Source: Chloroflexota bacterium (GTDB taxonomy: Bacteria > Chloroflexota > Ktedonobacteria > Ktedonobacterales > Ktedonobacteraceae). From it: a stretch of DNA of 46,309 nt. The translations under genes and the position numbers were made by a program. Under the pieces are notes generated by a model, which was not told the DNA's origin, made no database searches, and saw only the letters and a list, made by a program, of their open reading frames with translations. This document shows, piece after piece, positions 24,007 to 32,465 of the stretch. Numbering within the stretch: position 1 is the stretch's first letter; each line of letters starts with the position of its first letter. The stretch is from assembly GCA_902810755.1 (NCBI GenBank), contig CADDYT010000039.1, positions 1 to 46,309 of the forward strand, in the 5' to 3' direction.

Positions 24007-24294
24007 TCATCGTCGCGCAAGAACCTCACCCACGCTTCTTTCCTGCGGGCCTGCCAGGTATGGGGCAATATTTCTGGCAAACCAGGTCGGGCCAAATGTC
24101 TTTGCCCCGTTCTCCGCGTTCGCCGCGCTATCCCAGAAAAGAAGGATAGTGGCCCGGTCGTCCGCGACCTTTACGAGGTAAAAGTCAAGGAAACCGGGCA
24201 TACTTGCCAGCAGTGGAATAGCTTCCTCCACGGTCCCCGGTCTGAGCTGGTCGACAGGGATATTCAGATGAAGGTGATTCACAACGGCGTACAT
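24007..24294 (-). CDS. Small ABM-like dimeric alpha-beta barrel protein
   Basis: The 95-residue protein has the layout of a ferredoxin-like monooxygenase or stress-response barrel: AVVNHLHLNIPVDQL, a helix (TVEEAIPLLASMPGFLDFYL), DDRATILLFWDSAANAENGA and a last helix (FARNIAPYLAGP). Proteins of this type form dimers and include antibiotic-biosynthesis monooxygenases and heme-degrading enzymes, but many have no known activity. The start has AAGGAG 7 nt upstream. It is the first gene of the minus-strand group opposite the BTAD regulator and shares the 168-bp divergent region with it. Confidence 0.6.
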   Translation of the reverse strand: MYAVVNHLHLNIPVDQLRPGTVEEAIPLLASMPGFLDFYLVKVADDRATILLFWDSAANAENGAKTFGPTWFARNIAPYLAGPQERSVGEVLARR

Positions 24295-24387
24295 TTACTT
24301 GCTCCTTTCTGATATGCAATGATCTTTCACCACGTCCGATGCGTATATCTAGCTTGCAGGCCGTTCAGACCGTGTACTAGAATGTGC

Positions 24388-24415
24388 TTGCGCTATCTGG
24401 ACATAAGGGTAGCAT
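24388..24415 (+). promoter_or_regulatory. Weak promoter candidate for the BTAD regulator
   Basis: TTGCGC (24388-24393) and TAGCAT (24410-24415) are separated by 16 bp. Both hexamers deviate from consensus, as expected for an activator-dependent promoter. The direct repeats at 24421-24447 lie immediately downstream. Confidence 0.3.
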
Positions 24416-24420
24416 GGCGG

Positions 24421-24447
24421 CGTGATAAAATCGTGAGCAGAACGTGA
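24421..24447 (+). promoter_or_regulatory. Three direct repeats with 11-bp period, possible SARP-type operator
   Basis: CGTGA occurs at 24421, 24432 and 24443, exactly 11 bp apart each time (heptamers CGTGATA, CGTGAGC, CGTGAGT). SARP regulators, whose DNA-binding and BTAD domains resemble the N-terminus of the gene starting at 24463, are known to bind heptameric direct repeats with 11-bp spacing. The site overlaps the probable leader, which would suit autorepression. The function is inferred from spacing only. Confidence 0.45.
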
Positions 24448-24462
24448 GTAAAGGGACGAAAT

Positions 24463-27400
24463 ATGGGCCGATTGCAGCTTGCATTACTGGGCGCGCCAGA
24501 AGTGTGTCATTCAGGGCGCATGTTGAGGTTTCGCACGCGCAAAGAGCTGGCACTCCTCATCTACCTGGCTGTAGCAGGTGGCGCTCACTCGCGAGAGAAG
24601 TTAGTAACCCTCTTCTGGCCGGACAGCGACACTGCCCAGGGACGCACAACGCTGCGCCGCACCCTGGCCGATCTACGCGCTACCCTTGAAGATAGCAATA
24701 CGCCCGGCTCATCTCATCTGCGTATCGGGCGCGAGCAGCTCAGCTTCGATGCAACCTCAGATGTTGAACTTGATCTCCGTCTGCTCGAAGACGCCTCCAT
24801 ACCGGTTCGCTCGTCATCGAGCCGCCAACCAGATACGCTGCCCGCCCTGCTCTTACAGCTCCGGCAGGCCCTCAGTCTCTATCGCGGCCCCTTCCTGGAA
24901 GGCTTCTCACTCAACGATGCTCCCGAATTCGATGACTGGATAGCGTTGCAGCGAGAAATCTGGCATAGCCGTGTGGAACTGCTCTTTGAGCGCCTCTCGC
25001 AATTGCAATTACAATCCGGCGACGTGGCGAGCGCGCTCGAAACCGCTACTCGCTGGACGGCGCACGATCCGTTGAGTGAAAATGCTTACCGGCGCGTGAT
25101 GGAAGCCCATCTGGCGGCAGGAAACCGCAATGCCGCCCTGCGAACATTCGACGCCTACCGCTTGAAGCTCTCTGATGCGCTGGCTGCCGACCCTTCACCG
25201 GAGATGGAAGCCTTCGCAGCCAGTTCAGGCGCGGAAGGACAGGCACGCAAACCGGAATCGACCAGAACTGCCCACCCTCCCATATCTTCTCCTCTCGCCT
25301 TGCCGGAGAACACACGAGAAAGGTGGGCCGAGCCGATTACTGTCGCGCTCCTCTCCAGCCCGTTGATTGGACGCAGGAGCGAATATGCGCGTCTGATAGA
25401 GGCATATCGCGCCACTGCTCGCGAGCGCGCCAGCACGGTGGTACTGAAGGGTGAGGCCGGAATCGGGAAAACGCGGCTGGCAACGGAATTCCTCGAATGG
25501 GCCGACGCGCAAGGGGCAGATGTCCTTGCCGGTCGGGCGTTTGAGGCCGGAGGACGCCTGCCCTATCAGCCGCTTGTTGACGCCCTGCGCGCGCGCATCG
25601 AACGCGAAAATGCGCCCGACGATCTCTTGAGCGACCCCTGGCTGGCTGAACTGGCCCGCCTCCTGCCCGAACTGCGCGACCGCTACCCCGACCTGCCCGC
25701 CCCCGGCGCAGACGAACCCGCTGCCCGTATCCGTTTGTTTGAATCCGTGACGCGCTTCATCCAGGCGCTGGCAAAACGCGCCCCCGTGCTGCTCTTTTTC
25801 GATGATCTGCAATGGGCAGACACTGCCTCCCTCGACCTGTTACACTACGCTGCGCGGCACTGGCAGGCGAGCAAAACGCCTGTCCTGCTGCTGGCAACGC
25901 TGCGGCTGGAAGCGTTGGAAACCGGCGCGCTCAGCCGCTGGCTTGCCAACCTGGAGCGCGAGCCAGGTCTCATAAGCATCACGCTGGACACTTTGAGCAG
26001 CGAGGATACACGGCAATTGCTTCATGCGATGGGAAGCTTCGCTATGGAACCGCTCAGCCGGTGGCTGTTCGCGGAAACGCACGGCCAGCCCTTCTACATC
26101 ATGGAGACGCTCAAGGCCCTGCTCGATCGCGGATTGCTGAAGGCGAGCCGCCAGGGAGATGGAAGCTGGCTGATCGATTACGCGGGGGCATCCTCCGGCA
26201 CAGCAGCACTCCACCGCTTTTTGCCTCCCGGCGTGCGTGAGGTCATACGCGCACGGCTCGATCAGGTCTCACCTGCTGCGTTTGCCCTGCTGGTGGCCGG
26301 GGCCGTCCTCGGTCGTCACTTTTCGTTCGAGCAGGCATGCCAGATAGCCGGCTTGAGCGAGAATGAAGGGCTTCCGGCGCTGGACGAAACGCTGATCAAA
26401 CGCCTCCTCCACGAAATCGGCGAGGAAGCAACAGATCATTTTAACGAATTGTATAGCAGCTATTTCTTTACCCACGATAAGATCCGTGACGTTGTTTACA
26501 CAGATGCAGGGGAGGCGCGACGGCGGGTCTTTCATCGCCGCGCGCTGGATGTCTTGCAGGCGGCAGCCGCTCCCGCCGCCGAACTCGCGCACCACGCCTT
26601 TGCCGCCCGCCTGCCGGAGCAGACCTTCACTCTCAGCGTGGCTGCGGGCGATGATGCCATGCGCCTCTTCGCGGTACGAGACGCCATTGCCCATTACGAA
26701 CGGGCAAGACAGGTAGCTGCACAATGGCAATCGCAGCCGCGCCTGCCGTCCGAGATTGTAGCGGACTCGCTGCGCCACCTGTACAGTCAGCTAGGCCGCG
26801 CCTACGAATTCTTGAGCGAAGTTGAGCCAGCTCTGTGTGTCTACGATGAGATGCTGGCATTTGCTCAAGCCTCTAATATGCCGGAGATGAAGTGCGCTGC
26901 CCTCAACAGACTGGCGACCGTGATGATCCATAAAACGTACAATCTTGAACAGGCGATGTCGCTTTTGCAGCAGGCGCTTCAGGTAGCCGGGGAGAGCAAC
27001 GACACACTCGGCCTGGCAGAGACCGAGTGGAGTCTGGCCCAACTGCACTTTTACCATTTCGACGTGAACGCAGCCATTGCGCATGGCAAACGCGCCCTGG
27101 AACTGGCCAGACAGCTTGAACGGCCAGAGCTGATTGCTCGCTGCCTCAACGTGGTCTCCTATGCTACCAAAGACGCCGGTTTCTGGGAAGAGAGCGCCAT
27201 CTACGCACAGGAGGCTACCATAGTCTACAGGCAACTGGGCGACCGGGCAATGGAGGTGGACAGCCTGTGCGTGTTAAGCAGTATTGCCATCAATACCGGC
27301 CAGCTTCAGGCAGCGATTGATACGGCGCTAGAGGCCCAGAGAATTGCGGTTGAGGCCGAGAACTGGTGGGGGCAGGCCAATGCCCTCTACCACCTGGCTC

Positions 27401-28173
27401 AGGCTGCCATGGGACAGGGGGAATACGGCAAAGCCCTTGCCTTAGCCCGTGAGTGCGTCTCTACCGCGCACACGCATGGTGTTATTCCCTGGCAAGGCAA
27501 CAGCTTCACATTATCAGGTACCGTCTACCGGGCAGTGCTGGCGCTGGATGAGGCGCGGGCGATGCATGAAAAATCGCTGGCATTTCACCAGCAGATCAGA
27601 TCACAGCCCCTCAGCCGTGTAGCCGCCGCCGAACTCTGCGCCGACTATGCGCTGGCAGAGGCGTGGGAAGAAGCAGCCGGATATGCCCTGCAAGCCATAG
27701 AGCCACAAACACCTGTCTTTCTGCTCTGTTCTCGTCTCCAACGCTGGTACGAAGTCGAGACGTTGTTACGGGCCGGTGAGGTTGAGCGCGCCACCAGCTA
27801 TGTGCAGTATCTGGGCAAGGCTATTGGCACCAGCAAGCGGCACCGCATTCCTTATCTACGCGCTCTTGCTATTCTGGCGCGCGGCCAGGCAGGGGAAGCC
27901 ATTACGCATCTGCAAGAGGCCGCGAACCTGGCCGAAGAGATCGGTCTGCCCGGCGAATTATGGCCGATTCTGGCGGCACTGGCCGCACTGCACCGGCAAC
28001 AGGGGCATGAGGAACAGGCGATAGTTGCATACGAGCAGGCAGCACTGATCCTCAACAGGCTGGCAGATTCTCTTGAGGATACTCAGCAAAAAGCCGCCTT
28101 TCTCGCATCACCGGCAGCGCGGCGCGTACTGGAAGAAAAGGCCGCGTTTGCTCGGAAACAAAAAGAGACCTGA
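24463..28173 (+). CDS. SARP-like BTAD/AAA-ATPase/TPR transcriptional regulator
   Basis: The 1236-residue protein has an N-terminal OmpR-like winged helix (LALLGAPEVCHSGR, RFRTRKELALLIYLAVAG, HSREKLVTLFWPD, ARTTLRRTLADLR-like), then a bacterial transcriptional activator domain (about 100-260: LSLYRGPFLEGFSL, EIWHSRVELLFERLSQL, DPLSENAYRRVMEAHLAAGN). An AAA-type ATPase follows with Walker A KGEAGIGKTRLA (about 329-340) and Walker B VLLFFDDLQWAD. A long TPR region fills the last 500 residues. No C-terminal LuxR domain is present. Such proteins integrate a ligand or partner signal, hydrolyse ATP and activate nearby genes. The divergent ABM/VOC/SnoaL group is an obvious candidate target, as is its own promoter, but this is inference. 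AAGGGAC precedes the ATG. Confidence 0.85.
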   Translation: MGRLQLALLGAPEVCHSGRMLRFRTRKELALLIYLAVAGGAHSREKLVTLFWPDSDTAQGRTTLRRTLADLRATLEDSNTPGSSHLRIGREQLSFDATSDVELDLRLLEDASIPVRSSSSRQPDTLPALLLQLRQALSLYRGPFLEGFSLNDAPEFDDWIALQREIWHSRVELLFERLSQLQLQSGDVASALETATRWTAHDPLSENAYRRVMEAHLAAGNRNAALRTFDAYRLKLSDALAADPSPEMEAFAASSGAEGQARKPESTRTAHPPISSPLALPENTRERWAEPITVALLSSPLIGRRSEYARLIEAYRATARERASTVVLKGEAGIGKTRLATEFLEWADAQGADVLAGRAFEAGGRLPYQPLVDALRARIERENAPDDLLSDPWLAELARLLPELRDRYPDLPAPGADEPAARIRLFESVTRFIQALAKRAPVLLFFDDLQWADTASLDLLHYAARHWQASKTPVLLLATLRLEALETGALSRWLANLEREPGLISITLDTLSSEDTRQLLHAMGSFAMEPLSRWLFAETHGQPFYIMETLKALLDRGLLKASRQGDGSWLIDYAGASSGTAALHRFLPPGVREVIRARLDQVSPAAFALLVAGAVLGRHFSFEQACQIAGLSENEGLPALDETLIKRLLHEIGEEATDHFNELYSSYFFTHDKIRDVVYTDAGEARRRVFHRRALDVLQAAAAPAAELAHHAFAARLPEQTFTLSVAAGDDAMRLFAVRDAIAHYERARQVAAQWQSQPRLPSEIVADSLRHLYSQLGRAYEFLSEVEPALCVYDEMLAFAQASNMPEMKCAALNRLATVMIHKTYNLEQAMSLLQQALQVAGESNDTLGLAETEWSLAQLHFYHFDVNAAIAHGKRALELARQLERPELIARCLNVVSYATKDAGFWEESAIYAQEATIVYRQLGDRAMEVDSLCVLSSIAINTGQLQAAIDTALEAQRIAVEAENWWGQANALYHLAQAAMGQGEYGKALALARECVSTAHTHGVIPWQGNSFTLSGTVYRAVLALDEARAMHEKSLAFHQQIRSQPLSRVAAAELCADYALAEAWEEAAGYALQAIEPQTPVFLLCSRLQRWYEVETLLRAGEVERATSYVQYLGKAIGTSKRHRIPYLRALAILARGQAGEAITHLQEAANLAEEIGLPGELWPILAALAALHRQQGHEEQAIVAYEQAALILNRLADSLEDTQQKAAFLASPAARRVLEEKAAFARKQKET

Positions 28174-28196
28174 GATTGTCCTGTCAGGTCTCTTTT
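28161..28196. terminator. Bidirectional terminator after the BTAD regulator
   Basis: AAAAGAGACCTGA (28161-28173) is a perfect 13-bp inverted repeat of TCAGGTCTCTTTT (28184-28196), with a 10-nt loop. The stop codon of the regulator forms part of the left arm. The A-run and T-run make it usable for the convergent DoxX-like gene as well. Confidence 0.85.
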
Positions 28197-28219
28197 CATG
28201 CTTACGCGGCCAGCTAGAA

Positions 28220-28909
28220 TTAGAGCGTACCGCCTGTCTGGCCCGCTGTAACGGTGTTGTTGGCAGCCGGGGCCGTTTCCGGGGGAACAACAGGAATAGG
28301 CGCGGGCTGGCTCACAATGCCGATCGCCACCATGATAGCCTCGGCAATGGCAATGCCCAGCACCAGTGGACGCGGCAGGCGAATGCCGAACACGCGATCC
28401 AGCGAGAAGCGACCGGGACCGGTGAGGATAAGCGTGGCAGCAGTCGCCATATCCACAACCGGCAGTTCCGCGCCTCCGGTGCTGACCCAGATTGGCTTGC
28501 CCCAGTGAACCTTGACCGTTGCCATAATCATTGCGCCTATTTCAGCCATCGGGCCTAGCGGGTGGAACAGACCGAGAGAGGTGAGCAAGCCGCCACCAAA
28601 CTCAGAAGATGCTGCCGATGTCGCCCACAGCTTGCTCGGATGCAGGCCCAGCGACCTCAGCCAGCCAGCCGTACCCTTGAAACCGGGGCCGCCAAACCAG
28701 CCGAAGAGCTTTTGCGCGCCATGCCCAACCAGCAAACCGCCGGTGGTCAGACGCAAGAGCAGTAGCCCCACGTCACGCATCATAGGCGTCGTTTCACCCG
28801 GCTCCCCCAGTTCGAGGATGACCGGCGGTCTGGCCGTAACTTCCTCTTCCATTGACGGCGATACATTCTCAAAAAGCGGGATCTCTTTGTCAAGAAACGG
28901 TATTTTCAT
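28220..28909 (-). CDS. DoxX-family membrane protein
   Basis: From the ATG at 28909 (AAAGGAG 8 nt upstream) the 229-residue protein has a polar, acidic N-terminus of about 50 residues followed by the DoxX signature: VGLLLLRLTTGGLLVGHGAQ, KLFGWFGGPGFKGTAGWL, EFGGGLLTSLGLFHPLG and four hydrophobic segments. The tail is Pro/Ala-rich. DoxX-like proteins are small four-helix membrane proteins linked to thiosulfate:quinone oxidoreductase in archaea and to redox-stress complexes in bacteria; the partner here is unknown. The long extra N-terminus is unusual, since many DoxX proteins start directly with the first helix. Confidence 0.82.
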   Translation of the reverse strand: MKIPFLDKEIPLFENVSPSMEEEVTARPPVILELGEPGETTPMMRDVGLLLLRLTTGGLLVGHGAQKLFGWFGGPGFKGTAGWLRSLGLHPSKLWATSAASSEFGGGLLTSLGLFHPLGPMAEIGAMIMATVKVHWGKPIWVSTGGAELPVVDMATAATLILTGPGRFSLDRVFGIRLPRPLVLGIAIAEAIMVAIGIVSQPAPIPVVPPETAPAANNTVTAGQTGGTL

Positions 28910-29066
28910 CCTGAGAACTCCTTTCCCTCTCCAACATTTCCAGAGACGTATCCTGGCAAGAACTGAATGCCACACGAAGTACCCTGTGCGCTTCCAAAGG
29001 GATAGCATCGTCAAGATACACGCCGGGTAAGGGAAAAGAGTTTCACACCTTGCTCTCTTAGCCCTG

Positions 29067-29097
29067 AAAAAAGAAGGCCACGCTTTTCTGCGTGACC
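29067..29097 (-). terminator. Terminator of the 53-residue membrane protein gene
   Basis: On the minus strand GGTCACGC pairs with GCGTGGCC (one G-U pair) around a 6-nt loop and is followed by TTCTTTTTT. It lies about 40 bp after the stop codon at 29135, a canonical intrinsic terminator. Confidence 0.75.
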
Positions 29098-29134
29098 CTC
29101 CCTGGCCTTGAGAACCTGCTCAAAAGCTGCGCGC

Positions 29135-29296
29135 TTACTGGCGGGAGATGCGCGACGCCAGGTAACGGCAAAGGCCGACGAGAAAAAGGGCCTTACTCGC
29201 CTCCCCCATGAAAGCGGCGAGCAGGCCAAACAGTAACCCTACGGCAAGTCCCACTTTCCCGGCGGGATGACGCATCACCTGCTGAATCTTTCCCAT
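29135..29296 (-). CDS. Small membrane protein, 53 aa
   Basis: The minus strand from an ATG at 29296 reads MGKIQQVMRHPAGKVG, LAVGLLFGLLAAFMGEAS and KALFLVGLCRYLASRISRQ, then TAA. One or two hydrophobic segments (residues 16-31 and 36-46) and basic ends suggest a small inner-membrane protein. GAGAGGG stands 5 nt before the ATG and a strong intrinsic terminator follows the stop, so the unit has all the signals of a real monocistronic gene despite its size. Another minus-strand frame over the same bases gives a longer but featureless, Arg/Ser-rich product. No family is recognised. Confidence 0.6.
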   Translation of the reverse strand: MGKIQQVMRHPAGKVGLAVGLLFGLLAAFMGEASKALFLVGLCRYLASRISRQ

Positions 29297-29753
29297 ATGA
29301 TCCCTCTCCATTTCATTCCATCTAGCTAGCTTAGAGCTACAAAGAACACGTCTGACTGTCGCCGGGCCGCCTCAACACAAAGGCAACCCACTATCCGTGA
29401 CCGTTCCAGGCCACATATCAATCTCCGAAAAACCTGCATCCCCTGTGACTTGCTCCTGTAGTAGCGTAACATGTTTGTCCTCTCCGTGTCTAGCGAATAT
29501 TGCACATTCCAAATGTGTTATAGGTAATATGAATCGTTCCTGAGAAATTCATAAGAAAAGGATGAGCTGTTCTCAGCTTTCTAAGAATACAGCTTGAACG
29601 GTGTTCAAAAGCGGATAAACACGGCCAGAATTAGTACCAGTTTCTTGTTACCGTTGCCTCTGCTATTCCGTTATCTCTTGATAAGAACCTGCAAAAAGGA
29701 TTCTTCAAAACTTTGATTATCGTCGATTACTTCCTTAAAGAGGCGTGGTTGGG
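29297..29753. other. Intergenic region upstream of the GH15 gene, with a short palindrome
   Basis: This 457-bp AT-richer stretch separates the small membrane protein gene from the GH15 gene. TTGAAC-GGT-GTTCAA at 29594-29608 is a perfect 6-bp inverted repeat with a 3-bp centre, about 145 bp before the start codon and suitable as an operator for a dimeric repressor. TTGCAC (29500) and TAATAT (29525) lie 19 bp apart, a weak promoter candidate. No gene or RNA was recognised. Confidence 0.4.
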
Positions 29754-31778
29754 ATGAAAGCAACTACTCGGACTTATCAACCTGTTAACTCTTATGGCGT
29801 CATTGGAGACTGTCATTCTGCGGTACTGGTCGCCCCGGACGGCTCGGTAGACTGGGGCTGCTTGCCAGATTTTGATAGCCCGGCCATCTTCTGCCGTCTC
29901 CTCGATGCCGAACGCGGTGGCTACTTCCAGATCGCCCCTGCCGACCCGGCAATCCCCGGCGCACAACGCTACCTGTGGGGCAGTAATGTGCTACAAACGC
30001 GCTTTGCCAGCACGAGTGGAGAGCTTGTTCTCACCGATTTCATGCCGGTCGAGACGCTCAGCGCGTGGCCATACCGGGCGATGAACAATAATACGTGGTC
30101 ACGCGAAGATGGCTCCTGTCATTGCCTTGTGCGCGTCGTCGAATGCACACACGGGGAAATGCCCGTTATCATGCGGCTCAGGGCAACGCCTCACTATGCG
30201 ACAACGCCGAGTGAGGTGTTCTTTGCCCCTGATAATACGGGCGTTGTCATCTCCGGCGGCCAGCAGCACATGGGCCTCTCCATCGTCGGCGCGCACCTTC
30301 TTCCTTCGTTCACCATGAACGTTTCACAGGAAATTGATGACCCGCATCCAACCGTCAATGTGCAGGTGACGCTGCGTGAAGGCGAGCGTCTGCTCTTCGC
30401 GGTGGGTATGGGGCGCAACCTGCAAGCGGCCCGGCGTCTGGTCGAAGCCGAACTGCCGCAGCGCAACTTCGACGCGGAACTGGCCCACACCCTGCACTGC
30501 TGGCGCAAGTGGCTCTCCGGCTGCACCTACCAGGGACCATACCTGGAATGGGTCCAGCGCAGCGCCCTGACTCTGAAGATGATGACCTACGCGCCCACCG
30601 GCGCCATTGTGGCCGCCCCCACTACATCACTGCCGGAAGGCATCGGCGGCGAGCGTAACTGGGACTATCGCTTCACCTGGCTGCGTGACGCCACCTTCAC
30701 CCTCTACGCCCTTAACGTCCTCGGCTTCACCGAAGAGGCCCGCGCCTTCACCTACTGGCTGCAAAACCTCTCCTACGCCGATGGCGAAGACGTGCAGATC
30801 ATGTACGGCATTCGTGGCGAGCGCGACCTGCGCGAGATCGAGCTGCCCCACCTGAGCGGCTACGAAAATTCGCGCCCGGTACGCATCGGCAACGGCGCGG
30901 CGCAACAGAAACAACTGGATGTCTTCGGCGAAGTGTTGGATTGCATCCACATCTACCGGAAGCAGGGCGGCTTTGAACGCTTTGGCGAGAAGCTCGAAGG
31001 CCCGCTCTGGGATATGTTGCGCAAGCTGGTCGATTACGTCTGCGCACACTGGCACGACGCCGATAGCGGCATCTGGGAAGTGCGAGGCGGCCCGCGCAAT
31101 TTCGTCTACTCCAAAGTAATGTGCTGGGTCGCCCTTGATCGCGGCATCCGTGCCGCCCAGCAACTCCACTTAGAGGCAGACCTGATGCGCTGGTGCAAGG
31201 TACGCGATGAGATTCGCGCCGATGTCCTCTCACGCGGTTACAATACAACCCTCGGCGCGTTCACGCAGTCCTATGAAGACGCCCGGCTCGACGCCTCAAA
31301 CCTGCTGCTGCCCCTCGTCGGCTTCATCCCACCCGACGACCCACGCATGCGCTCAACCGTTGACCGCATCATGGAACAGCTGACGGACAGTAAAGGCTTT
31401 GTCTATCGCTATCACGTCGACGATGAACTTTCCAGCGTGGAAGACAACATCGATGGCCTCTCCGGCAAAGAAGGTACCTTTACCATCTGTAGTTTCTGGC
31501 TGGTTGATAACCTGGCCATGCAGGGACGTATTGATGAGGCCCGCTCGCTCTTTGAGCGCCTGCTGAGCTACGCTGGTCGCCTGGGCCTGTTCTCTGAAGA
31601 GATCGATTCAGATAACAATATAGCCCTCGGCAACTATCCTCAGGCCTTCACGCATATCGCGCTGATCAACAGCGCCTGGAACCTGCAAAAGGCCGAGCAG
31701 CGCATGGCCATCCACCACACCGACCCGGTCATCGCCGCCATCAAATTGCAGAATCACCCCGAAGCAACGGGCAAATAA
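29754..31778 (+). CDS. Glycoside hydrolase family 15 enzyme (glucoamylase/trehalase type)
   Basis: The 674-residue protein has an N-terminal beta-sandwich (YQPVNSYGVIGDCHSAVLVA, DGSVDWGCLPDFDSPAIFCR) and a C-terminal (alpha/alpha)6 barrel with YRFTWLRDATFTLYAL, LPHLSGYENSRPVRIGNGA, GIWEVRGGPRNFVYSKVMCW and DGLSGKEGTFTICSFWLVD. The two GH15 catalytic acids should be the Glu of IWEVRG (general acid) and Glu573 of GKEGTF (general base). Actinobacterial and archaeal trehalases and prokaryotic glucoamylases share this layout; the text alone does not decide between alpha,alpha-trehalose and maltooligosaccharide. No signal peptide is seen, so it probably acts in the cytoplasm. ATG 29754 is chosen for its 10-nt distance from AGAGG; a GTG at 29745 is too close. 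Confidence 0.9.
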   Translation: MKATTRTYQPVNSYGVIGDCHSAVLVAPDGSVDWGCLPDFDSPAIFCRLLDAERGGYFQIAPADPAIPGAQRYLWGSNVLQTRFASTSGELVLTDFMPVETLSAWPYRAMNNNTWSREDGSCHCLVRVVECTHGEMPVIMRLRATPHYATTPSEVFFAPDNTGVVISGGQQHMGLSIVGAHLLPSFTMNVSQEIDDPHPTVNVQVTLREGERLLFAVGMGRNLQAARRLVEAELPQRNFDAELAHTLHCWRKWLSGCTYQGPYLEWVQRSALTLKMMTYAPTGAIVAAPTTSLPEGIGGERNWDYRFTWLRDATFTLYALNVLGFTEEARAFTYWLQNLSYADGEDVQIMYGIRGERDLREIELPHLSGYENSRPVRIGNGAAQQKQLDVFGEVLDCIHIYRKQGGFERFGEKLEGPLWDMLRKLVDYVCAHWHDADSGIWEVRGGPRNFVYSKVMCWVALDRGIRAAQQLHLEADLMRWCKVRDEIRADVLSRGYNTTLGAFTQSYEDARLDASNLLLPLVGFIPPDDPRMRSTVDRIMEQLTDSKGFVYRYHVDDELSSVEDNIDGLSGKEGTFTICSFWLVDNLAMQGRIDEARSLFERLLSYAGRLGLFSEEIDSDNNIALGNYPQAFTHIALINSAWNLQKAEQRMAIHHTDPVIAAIKLQNHPEATGK

Positions 31779-31797
31779 GCGCAGCACACATTTCTGA

Positions 31798-31839
31798 CAG
31801 GAAGGAGACTCTTTTGAGGGGAAAAGAGTCTCCTTCCTG
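31798..31839 (+). terminator. Long perfect hairpin after the GH15 gene
   Basis: CAGGAAGGAGACTCTTTT (31798-31815) is matched base for base by AAAAGAGTCTCCTTCCTG (31822-31839), an 18-bp stem with a 6-nt loop, 20 bp after the GH15 stop codon. The A/T pairs are next to the loop rather than at the base and no T-run follows, so it may act as an mRNA 3'-end stabiliser as well as a terminator. Confidence 0.65.
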
Positions 31840-31980
31840 CTCTGCTACGCGAGACGGGCATGCCAGCCATTCCATTTGACAAAGCTGCTGCCAATCTTTT
31901 ACGCTATCTGTAAACAATTAGAAGGGAGATGGCGCTCGCTCTCGTTGCTGAAAACAGAATTTTCCGCGCCACAAAGCACA

Positions 31981-32451
31981 ATGAACACTGTACGCTACGA
32001 GGAACTGGACGAACTGGCAAAAAAGGCACTCGACGCCGCCGCGCAGGCTATGGAACACGCCTACAACCCCTACTCTCACTTCTACGTGGGGGCCGCGCTC
32101 TTTACGGAAGATGGCACAATCATCCCCGGCACCAACTATGAAAGCGCGACATACACCTCAATCTGCGCCGAACGTAGCGCAATCGTCAGCGCGAACACTG
32201 CTGGCATACGGCGTTTCAAAGGCGTCGCCGTCATTGCTCGCGGCGAAGATTTTGCCACTACTGAAGTAACGACTCCCTGCGGCTCCTGCCGCCAGATGCT
32301 CTATGAAGTGGCGCAACTTTCAGGCACCGATCTGCTCGTCATCCTTTCCACTACTCACAGAGACAAAATTGTCGTCACGACCATCAAAGAACTGCTGCCT
32401 CTGGGTTTTGGCCCGGCTGATCTTCAGATTGACCTGCAAAAATATGCATGA
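31981..32451 (+). CDS. cdd: Cytidine deaminase
   Basis: This zinc enzyme deaminates cytidine and deoxycytidine to the uridine forms in pyrimidine salvage. The 156-residue protein has the homotetrameric-type motifs NPYSHFYVGAALFTEDG, ICAERSAIV with zinc ligand Cys62 and catalytic Glu64, and TPCGSCRQML with zinc ligands Cys100 and Cys103. The length is slightly above the usual 130-140 residues. The ATG at 31981 begins the conserved part but has no good ribosome binding site. GAAGGGAG lies at 31921-31927, and an in-frame TTG downstream of it would give a longer form; the exact start is uncertain. Confidence 0.9.
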   Translation: MNTVRYEELDELAKKALDAAAQAMEHAYNPYSHFYVGAALFTEDGTIIPGTNYESATYTSICAERSAIVSANTAGIRRFKGVAVIARGEDFATTEVTTPCGSCRQMLYEVAQLSGTDLLVILSTTHRDKIVVTTIKELLPLGFGPADLQIDLQKYA

Positions 32452-32465
32452 TGTTGCTACCTGCG

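Noticed and set aside
24444..24689. Alternative 81-codon gene overlapping the BTAD start
   Set aside because: It is a shadow frame within the winged-helix coding region; its GTG start lies in the direct repeats.
29011..29229. 72-codon minus-strand frame
   Set aside because: It crosses the intrinsic terminator at 29067-29097 and has no ribosome binding site; the 53-codon frame in another phase explains the region better.
29594..29608. LexA/SOS box
   Set aside because: The half-sites GAAC/GTTC are spaced by 3 bp rather than the 4 bp of the Gram-positive-type box, and the GH15 gene is not an SOS gene; kept only as an unassigned palindrome.
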